DNA from: Canna indica
Lineage: Eukaryota > Streptophyta > Magnoliopsida > Zingiberales > Cannaceae
Direction: 5' to 3'
DNA length: 64,000 bases
NCBI GenBank assembly: GCA_034359265.1
Contig: CP136895.1
Location: forward strand, 46,022,001 to 46,086,000
The position numbers and the translations under genes are program-made. The notes beneath the pieces were generated by a model that saw nothing but the letters and a program-made list of their open reading frames with translations, had not been told where the DNA came from and did not search any database. This document shows positions 1 to 10,367 of the stretch, piece after piece (position 1 is the stretch's first letter; each line of letters starts with the position of its first letter).

Positions 1-2079
1 TGGGAGTGTAGTCATATTGCATGACATACTTTTGGGAAAAGCGTTCTCATGCTCCAGTTATTTCCCATACTGATTCTCTGTGGTACATCTGGGAAAGGCC
101 TCCTATATGCCTGACATTAGGATCTATGTGGATATGTCTAAAAGGATGTCTGGTTTACCCTAGCCCATGTATGTTGATATAGTGCTAAAAAAGTTTTAGC
201 ATTGAAGGCAGTAAAAGAGGTTACTTGCCTAAGAGTCATTGCATCAGTCTTTCTAAGATGATGTCTGCTAAGATACCTAAGGAGAGACAGAAGATGAGTG
301 AAATCTATTAGACTTCGGTAGTGGAATCCATCATGCGATGCTTTGCACTTGGCTTGATATTGCTTATACGTTAGAGGTATCTAGCAGATTTCGGGCAAAA
401 CCCTAGAGAATAACATTACTTATACCTTGATATTGCCCATGTTCTAAATGTTCCTAGTCGTATGATCACCAATTAGGGGATTGGTGATTCTATATTGGTG
501 ATTCTGGATAGACTAATGCACTTGGTACATGCCCTATACGATAAGGGGTAGCAAATCTCATAATTACCTATGAACCATCATTAATGTACAAGTGCATGTG
601 TTCATTAGGGAATGAGTTCACTGCACGGACCTGCACAAGGAACACAAAATGAAATTCTTACATGAGTGTCAATAGGAAGTTCCTCGGGTGACCCGTTGCT
701 TTGGACCTGAGATTGTCATGGTTACCTTGTGAGTGACGACCCATTGATTTGGTTCTATCCCTACGTGGCCCTCGGCGTCAAGTGTCGGGTATTACTGGGC
801 ATGGGGAAGCATTCATGGAGGTAGGTGAGCAACCAACATAGAATCGATTACTCCTAGTAAGAGGAGATAATGTCCTATGTTTCTTTGAAAGTGTCAACTC
901 GGGAATCTCTGGCTAGAGTAGACATGAAAGTCAGGAAGATGTTTTTGTTCTTTCATTCTTGAGATGACATCTTGACGGGTGGAATACATATGAATCGGTA
1001 TTAGGGTTTGACACTTCTTTCGTACCCTAGCCGAGTTTGGGACATTGGAATCGAGGGATTTAGTTGCATGGTAACTAATCACCGGAGGGCGTTCGATCCC
1101 TATAGATTGAACCTCACACTATCTGAGTTGTCAAGACATGTTGCTAGACGTCAATCTTGACTTGTGCGTGCAGTTCCTCATGACCACACTAAAGGGGTTT
1201 AGTGGAGGCTCGTAAAATTTTAATAGAAGTCATTCTATCGGATCCGACTCTCCGTTATGCATAACTCACTGCTGGCTTCGTGTGGGGCCCAATGGGTCAC
1301 ACACAATAGGCTAACCTCGTAACAAACCTTATAAGACAAAGTTCGAATGTGGCTCTATATGTCTACTAGTATGGACATGCTACAACTCGATCATGGATCT
1401 CATTTACAGACATGATAGGAAAGATGTTTCCTATATGAACGAATGTGCGAGGAATGAGTTCCTCGGTAACCCTGATTTGTAGGACATCCCTAAATTATCG
1501 GGATTGGCAAATGATAAAATTTTATGTAGTTGATTAAATTTAATTATGAATTAAATATTTAATTAACTACTTGACGGGAATGTATTTAGTTATGAATTAA
1601 AAATAATTTGATTTTGAATCAAATATATATGGTGGAAAAATTAGTTTCTAACCACGAGCCTAGCCAATTAATTGGGAATTAATTTATTTGGATAAATCCT
1701 AATTACTAAGGATTTGATTTATGGAGATAAATGATAAAATTAATAGATATATGATTTATGATGATAAATCATAATTCTATTAATTAATAGGATATCGAAT
1801 TATTTTGATAAACCTCTTTCTTATTGTTTAGGGGATTGATTTATTTAGATAATTATCATTCTTATTATTGGCTCCTAATTTATGGAGATAAATTAAAGTT
1901 TATATTTAATTAGATTTAATTAATTTTGAACTAATTATGAATCCATTAAAATATAAATTAATTTTGGAGGCAAATCCCTGAATTTTGAATTTCGAGGAGA
2001 GAGTTTTTAGGGGAAAATGTCTACTCTTGTAGCCGCCCCCCTTCTCCATATATAGTGGCTGAACACCTCATAGGGAGGG
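1..2079 (+). mobile_element. LTR-retrotransposon remnant, left part (probably LTR)
   Basis: This stretch has no gene-like coding sequence; the short open frames are not recognisable. It appears to be the left part of a sequence that resumes at 3720 and ends at 4328 in CCCAACA, immediately before a tRNA-Met-type primer binding site, so I read it as the long LTR or leader of a plus-strand, probably Copia-type element. Bases 1480-1960 are strongly AT-rich with repeated TTAATTAAAT-like words. The left boundary is outside the window or decayed. The assignment rests on position relative to the PBS, not on a protein domain. Confidence 0.4.
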
Positions 2080-3719
2080 TGTTGGCCTAAGATTTTCAAC
2101 ATTGATCTTAATCTCTATTTTGATGATAAAAAACATGGAACTAATATTTTCATGAAGAAATATTTTCAGGTTTCAAGTCGATTAGCGCACAACGTCCATG
2201 ATCGGAAAAATCGAAGAAATCGGCAAGGATGCTTGTCGACGCTCGGGATTCTTTAGGAAGATAGAGTTTAGATTTAGAGTGTTTAGAATGAATATGTAGT
2301 CCTCTTTTATGATGCAAAGAATCCAAAAACCAAATCCGAACCCCAAAATATGAAAACCCAAAAATGGCCCTAAAATTCACTAAGCCTAGGGAGCTCCTTG
2401 GAGGGCTATATGACCTAGACATATTTTTTGGCATCAAAAGTCCTAGTAATTGTTCCTTAGGTAAAAACTAGTAAACGACATATTTTTAAGGATTTTTTAA
2501 AAGCCTTTAACCTATGCATATTTGACCCGGTATATTATAAAATTTCTGGTTTTTAGAAATTTGTACTAGACCCTAAAAGTTAGATTTTGATTATTAAGAA
2601 TATTGATTTTTTATATATTTTTATTGAATCCAAATGGGGATAATCCTTATATAACATTTATGTTTTAAAGTTATTACTTAAAATTAAGAAATGTTATAGA
2701 AGAAGACTAAGCGAAGACGGAACCCAAGAATGAACAAAAAAATAGCAAAACTGCCTTGATTGATTACTAATTCCGGCCGATAGGGCGGTAGAACGAAATA
2801 GCCCTAGAATTCACAGAGGTCTCCGATCGATGGGCCGGTCGCTCGGTCAGTCGACTGAACCATCGACCGGTGATCAATCGACGGGCGGTAACGGCTCTAT
2901 TTTGAGCCGTTGTGTGGTATTTCACCCAAGCCCACTTATGGCTCCCTATATATTTTCGACCGCGGCCTTCCTTACACCTCTTAACCATTATTGAGCCATT
3001 ATATGTGATCCTAAAGCTTTAATTGTGCCACTTTCATCTCAAAATCCTAGTTTCTTCATCTATACTTGATTAAGTATTCATTCTTCATTGATTCATCATT
3101 TTGAGGCATCAAGAGGACTAGGGATTCGTGTTTGGAGCTAAATATAGTTTGTTTGATATTTTGCTTCATTTACTTGTGTGTTTTCTTATTTATTTCATTG
3201 TATTTGAGTTTGTGTTAGACCTAGAGTGTAGGTCTTGAAATTGGGTGGTAGCCTTGGTGTTTGAGGTTTAAATCCACCGGTGTAAACATAGTTTGCTAGG
3301 ATTAGTTGAGTTGTCCTTAGGGTTGAGGTGAGAAAGTGCTCTCGGTAGAAAGACGGGATACTTCCGATTGTGAAAGTGCCTTCGGTTTCAGAGTGAAGAC
3401 TTTTCGGTGTAAATTCCATATTGTAAGGAAACTAATTAATCTAGTTAAACTAGTTTGGAAATCCTAAGCAGGGTGCTTAGGTAATGGAGTAGGCATTAGG
3501 GCCGAACCACTATAAATTATTGTGTTAGCATTGTTATTCTTATTTGTATTAATTGCTTTATTATTAATCGTTTCCGCATTTAGTCGTTAAATTAATAACT
3601 TTCCTAAGTGTTGTAATAAATGTTTAAAACCAGAATTATACAAAAAAATTAGATAACACACTATTCACCCTCCCCCCCCCCCCCCCCCCCCCTCTCTAGT
3701 GTAGGCCATTTCACTAACA
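2080..3719 (+). mobile_element. Solo LTR, Copia family B
   Basis: The sequence begins TGTTGGCCTAAG and ends CTAACA, like the family-B LTR at 58663. It is flanked by a near-perfect 5-bp target duplication (GAGGG at 2075-2079, GAAGG at 3720-3724). No primer binding site follows and no purine tract precedes, so this is a solo LTR left by LTR-LTR recombination. It carries a short version of the GGTCGACC-type palindrome array around 2820-2890 and CTATATATTT, a TATA-like box, near 2945. It is inserted in the older LTR remnant that flanks it on both sides. Confidence 0.8.
3672..3692 (+). repeat. 21-bp poly-C run at LTR 3' end
   Basis: An uninterrupted run of 21 cytosines sits just before CTCTAGTG near the LTR 3' end. 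The equivalent place in the family-B LTR ending at 54456 has only six C (CACCCCCCTCTAG), so this copy has expanded, or the run is partly an assembly effect. Confidence 0.9.
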
Positions 3720-4401
3720 GAAGGGTTGGTTAATTAGTTCTTCATCTTGTTGGAGAGGATTAAGGATTTGATTCTTTAGAAGCTTCCTGAAGAAAAAGGC
3801 TCCAAAGAACTCCTCCTCCTCTCCATTGGTTGCCGTCCATCTACATCCTCCTTCCCCGATTTCCGTGAAGCCAAATTAAAGGTGTTCTCTTCTTGGGTGT
3901 GCTGCAATCTTCATCTTCTTGGAGGAGTCCAAGAGGACAACGAGGTATCTTCACCTATTCTCTTTCGTTCTAGTGCTTTCTCATCCTCTCTCCTTCCCTC
4001 TTTGGTGCCCGGTTCTTGGTGGAAGGGTCAGCCTTGCCTTGGTGGATTTTGGGATAGATAAAGCTTCTCCGTTGAGCCACAACAAGCCTCGATGTTCCAT
4101 GCCCCTATTTTTGCGAGGTGCTTAGTGTGGACTATCGTTGGAGGACGTGCACGTGTGCGTCTCAAGATGGGGATAGGATCATCCATACCAACTACGGTTT
4201 GAGGTATATCTTCTTCTTCTTCTCCGATGTTGAATTCCTTAATATTACTAAAGTATATCGTTGTTTTTGGGATGGTTTGATTTTTCTAAATTGCTATTTC
4301 CGCTGCATTTCTTATTCTCATCCCAACAGTGGTATCAGAGCCACCTTTAGCAAATTTTTAGAACTTTTATTTCATGTTTTGGTCACATTTACGAACCGTT
4401 C
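3720..4401 (+). mobile_element. LTR-retrotransposon remnant, right part with PBS
   Basis: This continues the remnant interrupted at 2079. The LTR-like part ends CCCAACA at 4328 and is followed by a primer binding site and about 60 bp of leader, where the minus-strand element at 4402 is inserted. The leader seems to resume at 7357. No gag is recognisable, so only the 5' end of the original element survives. Confidence 0.5.
4329..4342 (+). other. Primer binding site (initiator tRNA-Met type)
   Basis: GTGGTATCAGAGCC directly follows an LTR-like terminus ending in ACA. TGGTATCAGAGC complements the 3' end of plant initiator tRNA-Met, the usual plant Copia primer. It fixes the orientation of the remnant as plus. 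Confidence 0.65.
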
Positions 4402-5109
4402 TGTCACAGGCCAATTGGTGTGCAGAAGAATTCGTGTGGCACCCTTGCATCCCGTGCAAGGGATAAGCCTATCATCCTGAATCCATCCCGAATTTGGCTT
4501 CCCGACTTAACATCGTGGGGCATGCGTTGGTCCATATACCAACCTCGCACTCCATATCTGCGCCCCCAAAAATTCATGTTGGTCGAATGGTATTGAAGGC
4601 GTAAAGTAAAACAATAATTACAAGACTATGGACGCAAGAAAACATAAAACCAGATGTAGAACGAACTCCGCAACTTGTTTTAGATCGACTGGTCGCACGC
4701 CCATATGGGTCGCTCATTCGTCTCCGCCCAAGGCAACTGCTTTGTTTATCAACGCTCTCCTACATTATACATGAGACCCCTAACCCCCAAGTGCCACCCC
4801 CAAGGTTCCCAAAAGCATGAGGAGCATGACAAAATCGTGGCCATGCGAGATGGTGATTTTCCATGGCCACGGCCATGACGAATGTAGGAAAACTCCTCTG
4901 TTTAGCCGTAGCGCACGCACCAAGCGCCGAATGACCTCGAAATGCATCCAACTCGTACCGTGGGCTCTCGGGGATCGCACAAAAGATTTTACAAGTACGA
5001 ACTATAATAAAAGCCAAAATTTTATGGATGCGAAAATATATTTACAAACATGTAGGGAACATTCCGCCATGATTCGTTGTTGCTCAGGCACATCGAAAAG
5101 TCCCTAACA
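4402..5109 (-). repeat. 3' LTR of the LARD-like element
   Basis: On the plus strand this 708-bp copy begins TGTCACAGGCC and ends CCCTAACA. It matches 6643-7356 over its whole length with scattered substitutions and small indels. Confidence 0.85.
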
Positions 5110-5369
5110 TTATCCCCCACTTCAAGCTTCAACGTCCTCGTCGAACTCACCTCGACCACACTACCTTTTTGCATAGACTGCAATTGCTGAAGTGAATTCT
5201 TCACAAGTAGTCGAAGGGAACACCGCCTGAGTAACGACACACCACAGTGGCACCGCAACATGTCGAGTTTCGTCGTGAAGTCCGCCACCATGAAATGACT
5301 ACTTGGAACAATGTTGAGTTTCATTATCTCCTGTTGTTGCGAGAAAGGGCTTTGAGATTCACAAACTTA

Positions 5370-5640
5370 TTGTTACTGGGCAATGAAAGTCCCAGACTTG
5401 TGGAGCAAACGAGCATCATTGAGCAACGCTCGCTTGGATGGACACCGAGAAATAGCTACTTGGTTCACCAAGTCTCGTTATTGTTGGGCTATGAGGGTCC
5501 CAAACTTTGTAGGGCACACGAGCATCGTTGAGCAATGATTGCGTAAAGGAACCCGAGAAATGGATACTCAATTCACCAAGTCCCATTTTTGCTAGGCAAT
5601 GAAAAGTCCCAAACTTGATGAGCATACGAGCAACGCTCAT
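5370..5640. repeat. Imperfect ~108-bp tandem repeats in LARD interior
   Basis: Three degenerate units share GGGCAATGAAAGTCCC-type and GAGCAACGCTCG-type words. The words start near 5378, 5485 and 5594, about 108 bp apart. Confidence 0.65.
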
Positions 5641-5735
5641 CTCGGATAATATCTGGGTGTCGTTGTGCAACACCCAAGTTATGAGTAGTTGCGTGGCCGA
5701 ACCACACTGGAGCATTGCCTCCACCGCTATCTTGA

Positions 5736-5905
5736 GTCGATCACTGCTTGCTCACTTGCCCCCCGCAGGAGTCATGGCGCTCTCCTCCGACCCCATCTTG
5801 ACGAGCTTCAAGTCTTATGGATCACTACTTGCTCACTCGTCCCGTGCAGAGGTCATGGCGCTCTCCTCCTAACCCATATCAACGAGCTTCAAGTCTTATG
5901 TACTC
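5736..5905. repeat. Two ~82-bp tandem units in LARD interior
   Basis: GATCACTGCTTGCTCACT near 5738 recurs as GATCACTACTTGCTCACT near 5820. Each copy is followed by GTCATGGCGCTCTCCTCC and ACGAGCTTCAAGTCTTATG. Confidence 0.7.
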
Positions 5906-5989
5906 CTTGAACTATGACTTGAGGTATTTTCTCCAACCAGGTCACAACGTCCGCCAACTCTCTGCACTAAGAGCATTGCTGCCACACCA

Positions 5990-6440
5990 CAATTGTTCTT
6001 CACTAGTGCTTGGTTCGGACGTATCAATCTTGCGTCTTAAGAGTCATCTGCTCTGCGCACAAATATTGCGTCTTAGAGGCCATCTTGCCTTACGCACCAA
6101 CCTTGCAACTTAGGGGACATCGGCCTTGCACACCAACTTGGCATCTCATGAGCAATCTGCTCTACGCTGCGTCATAGGGGTCAACAGCCCTGCGCATAAA
6201 CTTGGTGACTCACAAGCCATCTGCTCCGCGCTCCGTCTTAGGGGTCAAACGCCCTGCGCATAAACTTGGCAACTCACGTGCCATTGGCTCTGCACTGCGT
6301 CTTAGGGGACATCGCCCTGCGCACCATCCTCGCATCTTATGAGAGAGTCTGCTTTGCGCACCACTGTGCGTCTTGTGAAAGATCTACTCTGCGCACACGA
6401 CTTAAGAGACATCTTCTTTACGTGTAAATGACTTTGCATC
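5990..6440. repeat. Degenerate short-period repeats in LARD interior
   Basis: Words such as GCGTCTTAGGGG, CCCTGCGCA and ACTTGGCAACTCA recur irregularly about every 35-75 bp. They look like an old tandem array with drifted spacing. Confidence 0.55.
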
Positions 6441-6626
6441 TTAGGGGCCCATCTTCCCTACACAAAAGTCATGGTCTTCGCATCGATCATCGAATGCTTG
6501 CCTCCTCGAACACCACAATCAGAATGTCCAACGACTGGTTTCACTACATCAGCACCTCAAGCGCCATAGATGAAATGCACGTCGATATTCGGATCGAGGG
6601 CTCCCCCACTTGGAGGCTTGCAATTC

Positions 6627-6641
6627 TTGCTCTGATACCAA
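6627..6641 (-). other. Primer binding site (minus strand)
   Basis: GCTCTGATACCAACT on the plus strand is the complement of the tRNA-Met primer site TTGGTATCAGAGC. It adjoins the inner edge of the right LTR, showing that the element is transcribed right to left. Confidence 0.8.
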
Positions 6642-6642
6642 C

Positions 6643-7356
6643 TGTCATGGGCCAATTATTGTGCGGAAGAACCCGTGCGGCACCCTTGCATCCCGTGCAA
6701 GGGATAAGCCTATCATCCCGAATCCGTCCCGAATTGGGCTTTCCGACTTAACATCGCGGGGCATGCGTTGGTCCATGTGCCAACCTCGCGCTCCATATCC
6801 GCACCCCCAAAAGACCATGTTGGTCGAATGGTATTGAAGGCGTAAAGTAAAAGAACAATTACAGGACTATAGATGCAAGAAAACATAAAACTGGATGTAG
6901 GACGAGCTCCGCAAGTTGTCTTAGGTAAAGATCGACTGGTCGCACGCCCATATGGGCGCTCATTCGTCTTCGTCCAAGGCAACCGCTTTGTTTGTCAACA
7001 CTCTCCTAAATTATACATAAGACCCCTAACCCCCAAGTGCCACCCCCAAGGTTCCCAAAAGCACGAGGAGCATGACAAAATCGTGGTCATACGAGATGGT
7101 GATTTTCCATGGCCACGACCATGACGAATGCAAAAAAATTGCTCCGCTTAGCCGTAGTGCACACACCAAGCGCCGAATGACCTCAAAATGCATTCAACTC
7201 ATACGGTGGGCCCATGGGGATCGCACAAGAGATTTTACAAGTACGAAAATATAATAAAAGCCAAAATTACATGGAAATGAAAATATATTTACAAACATGT
7301 AGGGAACATTCCGCCATGATTCGTCGTTGCTTGGGCACATTGAAAAGTCCCTAACA
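6643..7356 (-). repeat. 5' LTR of the LARD-like element
   Basis: This 714-bp partner of 4402-5109 begins TGTCATGGGCC and ends CCCTAACA on the plus strand. The minus-strand primer binding site at 6627-6641 lies directly beside it. Confidence 0.85.
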
Positions 7357-7675
7357 GTTCACTCCCTAAATGTCATGCTGCTCGATTTTGAATTATTATT
7401 TATATATCACATGTGGTAGTATAGAATATTTATTTTTATCTTCTAAAAATTAATATTGCTTCGTTGAATTAGATAATTAAGATGAAAAAAAAACTTTCTT
7501 AAGAGGACAAAATATTTAATTACTTTTATTTTGAATATTTTAGTAATATTTTTAAAATATAAAAATAAAGAAAGAAAATTATATTAATTAAAAAAATTAT
7601 AATTACAAATTTAAAGTTGTACAATTTAAATAATACTTATTAAATTATTTTATATATTTTAAATTTAAATAGCTG
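7357..7675. other. AT-rich remnant, no gene seen
   Basis: The first ~120 bp probably continue the leader of the remnant interrupted at 4401, because the GTTC duplication restores the join. The rest is very AT-rich with poly-A and TTAATTA tracts. I see no coding sequence. Confidence 0.4.
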
Positions 7676-10290
7676 CAGTATCCGCACTTTGCAAGAGTGC
7701 AGGAGTGGTCGCCCAATCTTGTAGCATAACTATACCGTATGTCGACACACTAGCATATGTCTCATACGGTACCCAACATTTAGTCATAGTCAAGACCTAA
7801 CCTAGTGCTTTGATACCAACTTTGTCACACCCCAACTGAGGATAGTGTGACCAGCCAGGGCCTACATCCTACCCTGTAGCCTACTGTCTACACTGACATA
7901 CAAGAAACCAGAACATATCGATAAAAAGAAACAAACCACAACGTAATCTTTATTTAAAGTTTTCAAAGTTCACAATTATATGTTTTTCAAACTCAAGAAG
8001 AAAACCAACATTGTCATAAATAAAACATCTCAAGTATCAAAGTTATTACAAACTTTTCAACCACTAACTGTCAGTGTAGAAAAATAAAAGACATTACTAC
8101 ATAACACTGGACTATGACCCAAGGATGCCGCTACGAGATATGGCACCACCTCCTGCCCTCCCGCTGCACCATGATGATGAACCGCAATCACTGCTCATGC
8201 TCTGCAAAAAAAATAAGAAAACAAATCGTGAGACCACTTGGGACTCAGTGAGCGGTTCTTCCGAACCTCCACATAATCCTCAGTTAGTCATGCATAACAT
8301 ATAAGGCAACATAGTATATATTCAGGGAGGTAAGTTACTTTTTAATGTGACTTCTGACCTTATGGGTAATGCTGTATAAATCATATATGTGAAAACCTGC
8401 CATAACGACCTATCAAGCCCCTGGCATCTGGCCCTTGGGGCCTACTTATGGTATAAGAATCTCGGCTATAATCGGCCCTACCATACAAGGTAGAATCACA
8501 CTGGCCGCTCGGCCACATCATATCAAGATCTAATCAAGAAATCCCGGGCCATCAACTAGGACGGTCTACTAGTCTCCGGGCACCGTCTGGGGTAGGGATA
8601 GCTAGTCCCACCCAACTAGGGTCTGACACCTAGCGGGCCCGTTGGTGCATCTCAAGACTCAATCACTGGCCGAGCCAAGCATTGGTCATTTCCGACCGCT
8701 ATACTTCTCGGCGGACCATCTCAAGCACATCACACAATCAAATGTCCTGGGATTTTCTTATATACACTTCGGACAGTTGCCCGTATCCGGCCCTAATCCG
8801 GCCTGCAAGGTCAACAATTTAATGTTGTCCTTCCGAAAATGTGTACACCTAATAGTTCTAGGTTTTCAAAAATGAACACTAGAAGTCCTAGAAGTTGTGT
8901 CATTTGCTAGCTAAGTTTTCATATATAACATGCATCTTGTAACGTCCTACTTGTTATCTAGAGTTATACGCTACCTTAGGTGAGGAATTTCGTGAGCCGA
9001 TCTTGGAATTCCACCCATGAATATTTCAGGACAGCATGTGTAACTTAAATAAAAGTAAGTAAAATTTACAACAACTACTATATATAACTTCGAGATTCAC
9101 AAATAAACATTTATACACTTGCTTTTAGAATTAAATTCAATAATAAACAATTTATCTAGCATGGTAAGATAACAATGAATTTAAGCATGGTAAAAATATT
9201 ACATCATTTCTTATTTAGGTTCTACTGAGAGCCAACACCACATAATGCAGCATGAGACGATTTCAGAATCCAAATAATACACAAGCTTATCTTTCAATTG
9301 ATGTCAAATCCCAGCATGAATTTGTCCACATGGTTGACATCAAGTTCTCAAACACATGATTGTCCTAAGGGTAAAAGAGTTGTACCCATAACATCAATTT
9401 CACCTTTCCTCTCAATATGTGATTTCCATCAGTGCCTCTCTCTTGCTTACTTAAGCAAGAATAATCTACATCTCTAATAAACCATGCAGATGCAACATTG
9501 AATTCCAAAACCCATCATTTGAATAAGGAACACTTTATTAGTAACAATTTCCTCATCCCTATTGCCGTTAGGCCAAGATACTACCATTTTGAACAAATCG
9601 AAAGCTACTCCCAATCAGCACTGGGTAAAGGACGAGACACCTGACTGGCGCTCACTATCCCACCATATGTTCCGACCCTTGAAATTAAATCAAAGGCAGT
9701 GAAATCCAAAAGAGAAATAGAGGAATCCTACAAATTGGATTGATTGGAAACAAAATGCATAGGAAATTTCAGATTGCCCAAATCATGTTCCGCCGCCTCT
9801 AAAGGAGGAAAAATAGTCCTAACCACTCACCTTGCTTGAGGAAGATGAAGGATCGGATGATGACGACCTCGAATCTTTCAGCGACGACGTGAAATCTCAG
9901 ATCGATCAAAATACCCTTTCCTTGCTCCCTCTCCCTCTCTCCTATGCGCTGCCTTGTGCGACTCCTAAATGAGTCGCACGACAGCTTGGATGAGGGATTT
10001 TAATCCCTCATCTAACCTTCCATTCAAGCCTTAGCCACTTACTACTGACTCAACTCAGCCCGAGTCCGACTTGGGTTCCGACTCTACTCGCAACACGAGT
10101 TGACTTAAACTCGATTAAAGTATAAATGCATAAAAGGAAAGAGACAATTACTCAATTTAATTTCATACCTCATTAGTCGAGTCATACCTTCTACTCGAGG
10201 CGATCCTGAGACTCGACTCGACTAACCTCGGGTCCGGCGCGCTACACCAAAACAGGTTTTTATATTAGGACTTTTTTTTCAGGTCTTACA
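7676..10290 (-). mobile_element. Gypsy LTR plus leader fragment, minus strand
   Basis: Read on the reverse strand this is an LTR starting TGTAAGACCTG and ending TGTGACA (plus coordinates 10290 to 7823). A primer site follows at 7805-7821 (complement of GTTGGTATCAAAGCAC), then about 130 bp of leader matching the leader of the plus-strand Gypsy element at 12958-13075. The rest of the element is gone. LTR length (2468 bp) and both ends match the 5' LTR at 10368-12939, so it is the same family in opposite orientation. No coding sequence is present. Confidence 0.75.
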
Positions 10291-10367
10291 AAAAACATCA
10301 ATAAATAAAAAATATTTATAATTATTATTCAAAAAATAATAAATACAAAACTAAAAATATCAAAATA
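10291..10367. repeat. AT-rich spacer, left part of a ~550-bp repeat unit
   Basis: From about 10298 this 77-bp spacer closely matches 18870-18944 (shared words ATAATTATTATTCAAAAAAT and ATATCAAAA). With the Gypsy insertion removed it continues at 18383, giving two adjacent copies of an AT-rich unit about 550 bp long. Confidence 0.6.

Larger units (their letters stand above)
4402..7356 (-). mobile_element. Non-coding LTR retrotransposon (LARD-like), complete
   Basis: Two direct ~710-bp LTRs (4402-5109 and 6643-7356) enclose a 1.53-kb interior without any retroelement protein domain. Reverse-strand landmarks set the orientation: the complement of TTGGTATCAGAGC ends at 6641, next to the right LTR, and the complement of a purine tract (AAGTGGGGGATAA) abuts the left LTR at 5110. 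The right LTR is therefore the 5' one. LTR ends are TG...CA. A 4-bp duplication GTTC flanks the element (4398-4401, 7357-7360). Short open frames in the LTRs and interior are incidental. It must have moved with enzymes from another element. Its interior is built of imperfect tandem repeats, listed separately. Confidence 0.8.

Noticed and set aside
4330..4342. tRNA-like TGGTATCAGAGC words (also 6629, 12944, 22988, 54459)
   Set aside because: Primer binding sites next to LTR ends, not tRNA genes; no cloverleaf surrounds them.
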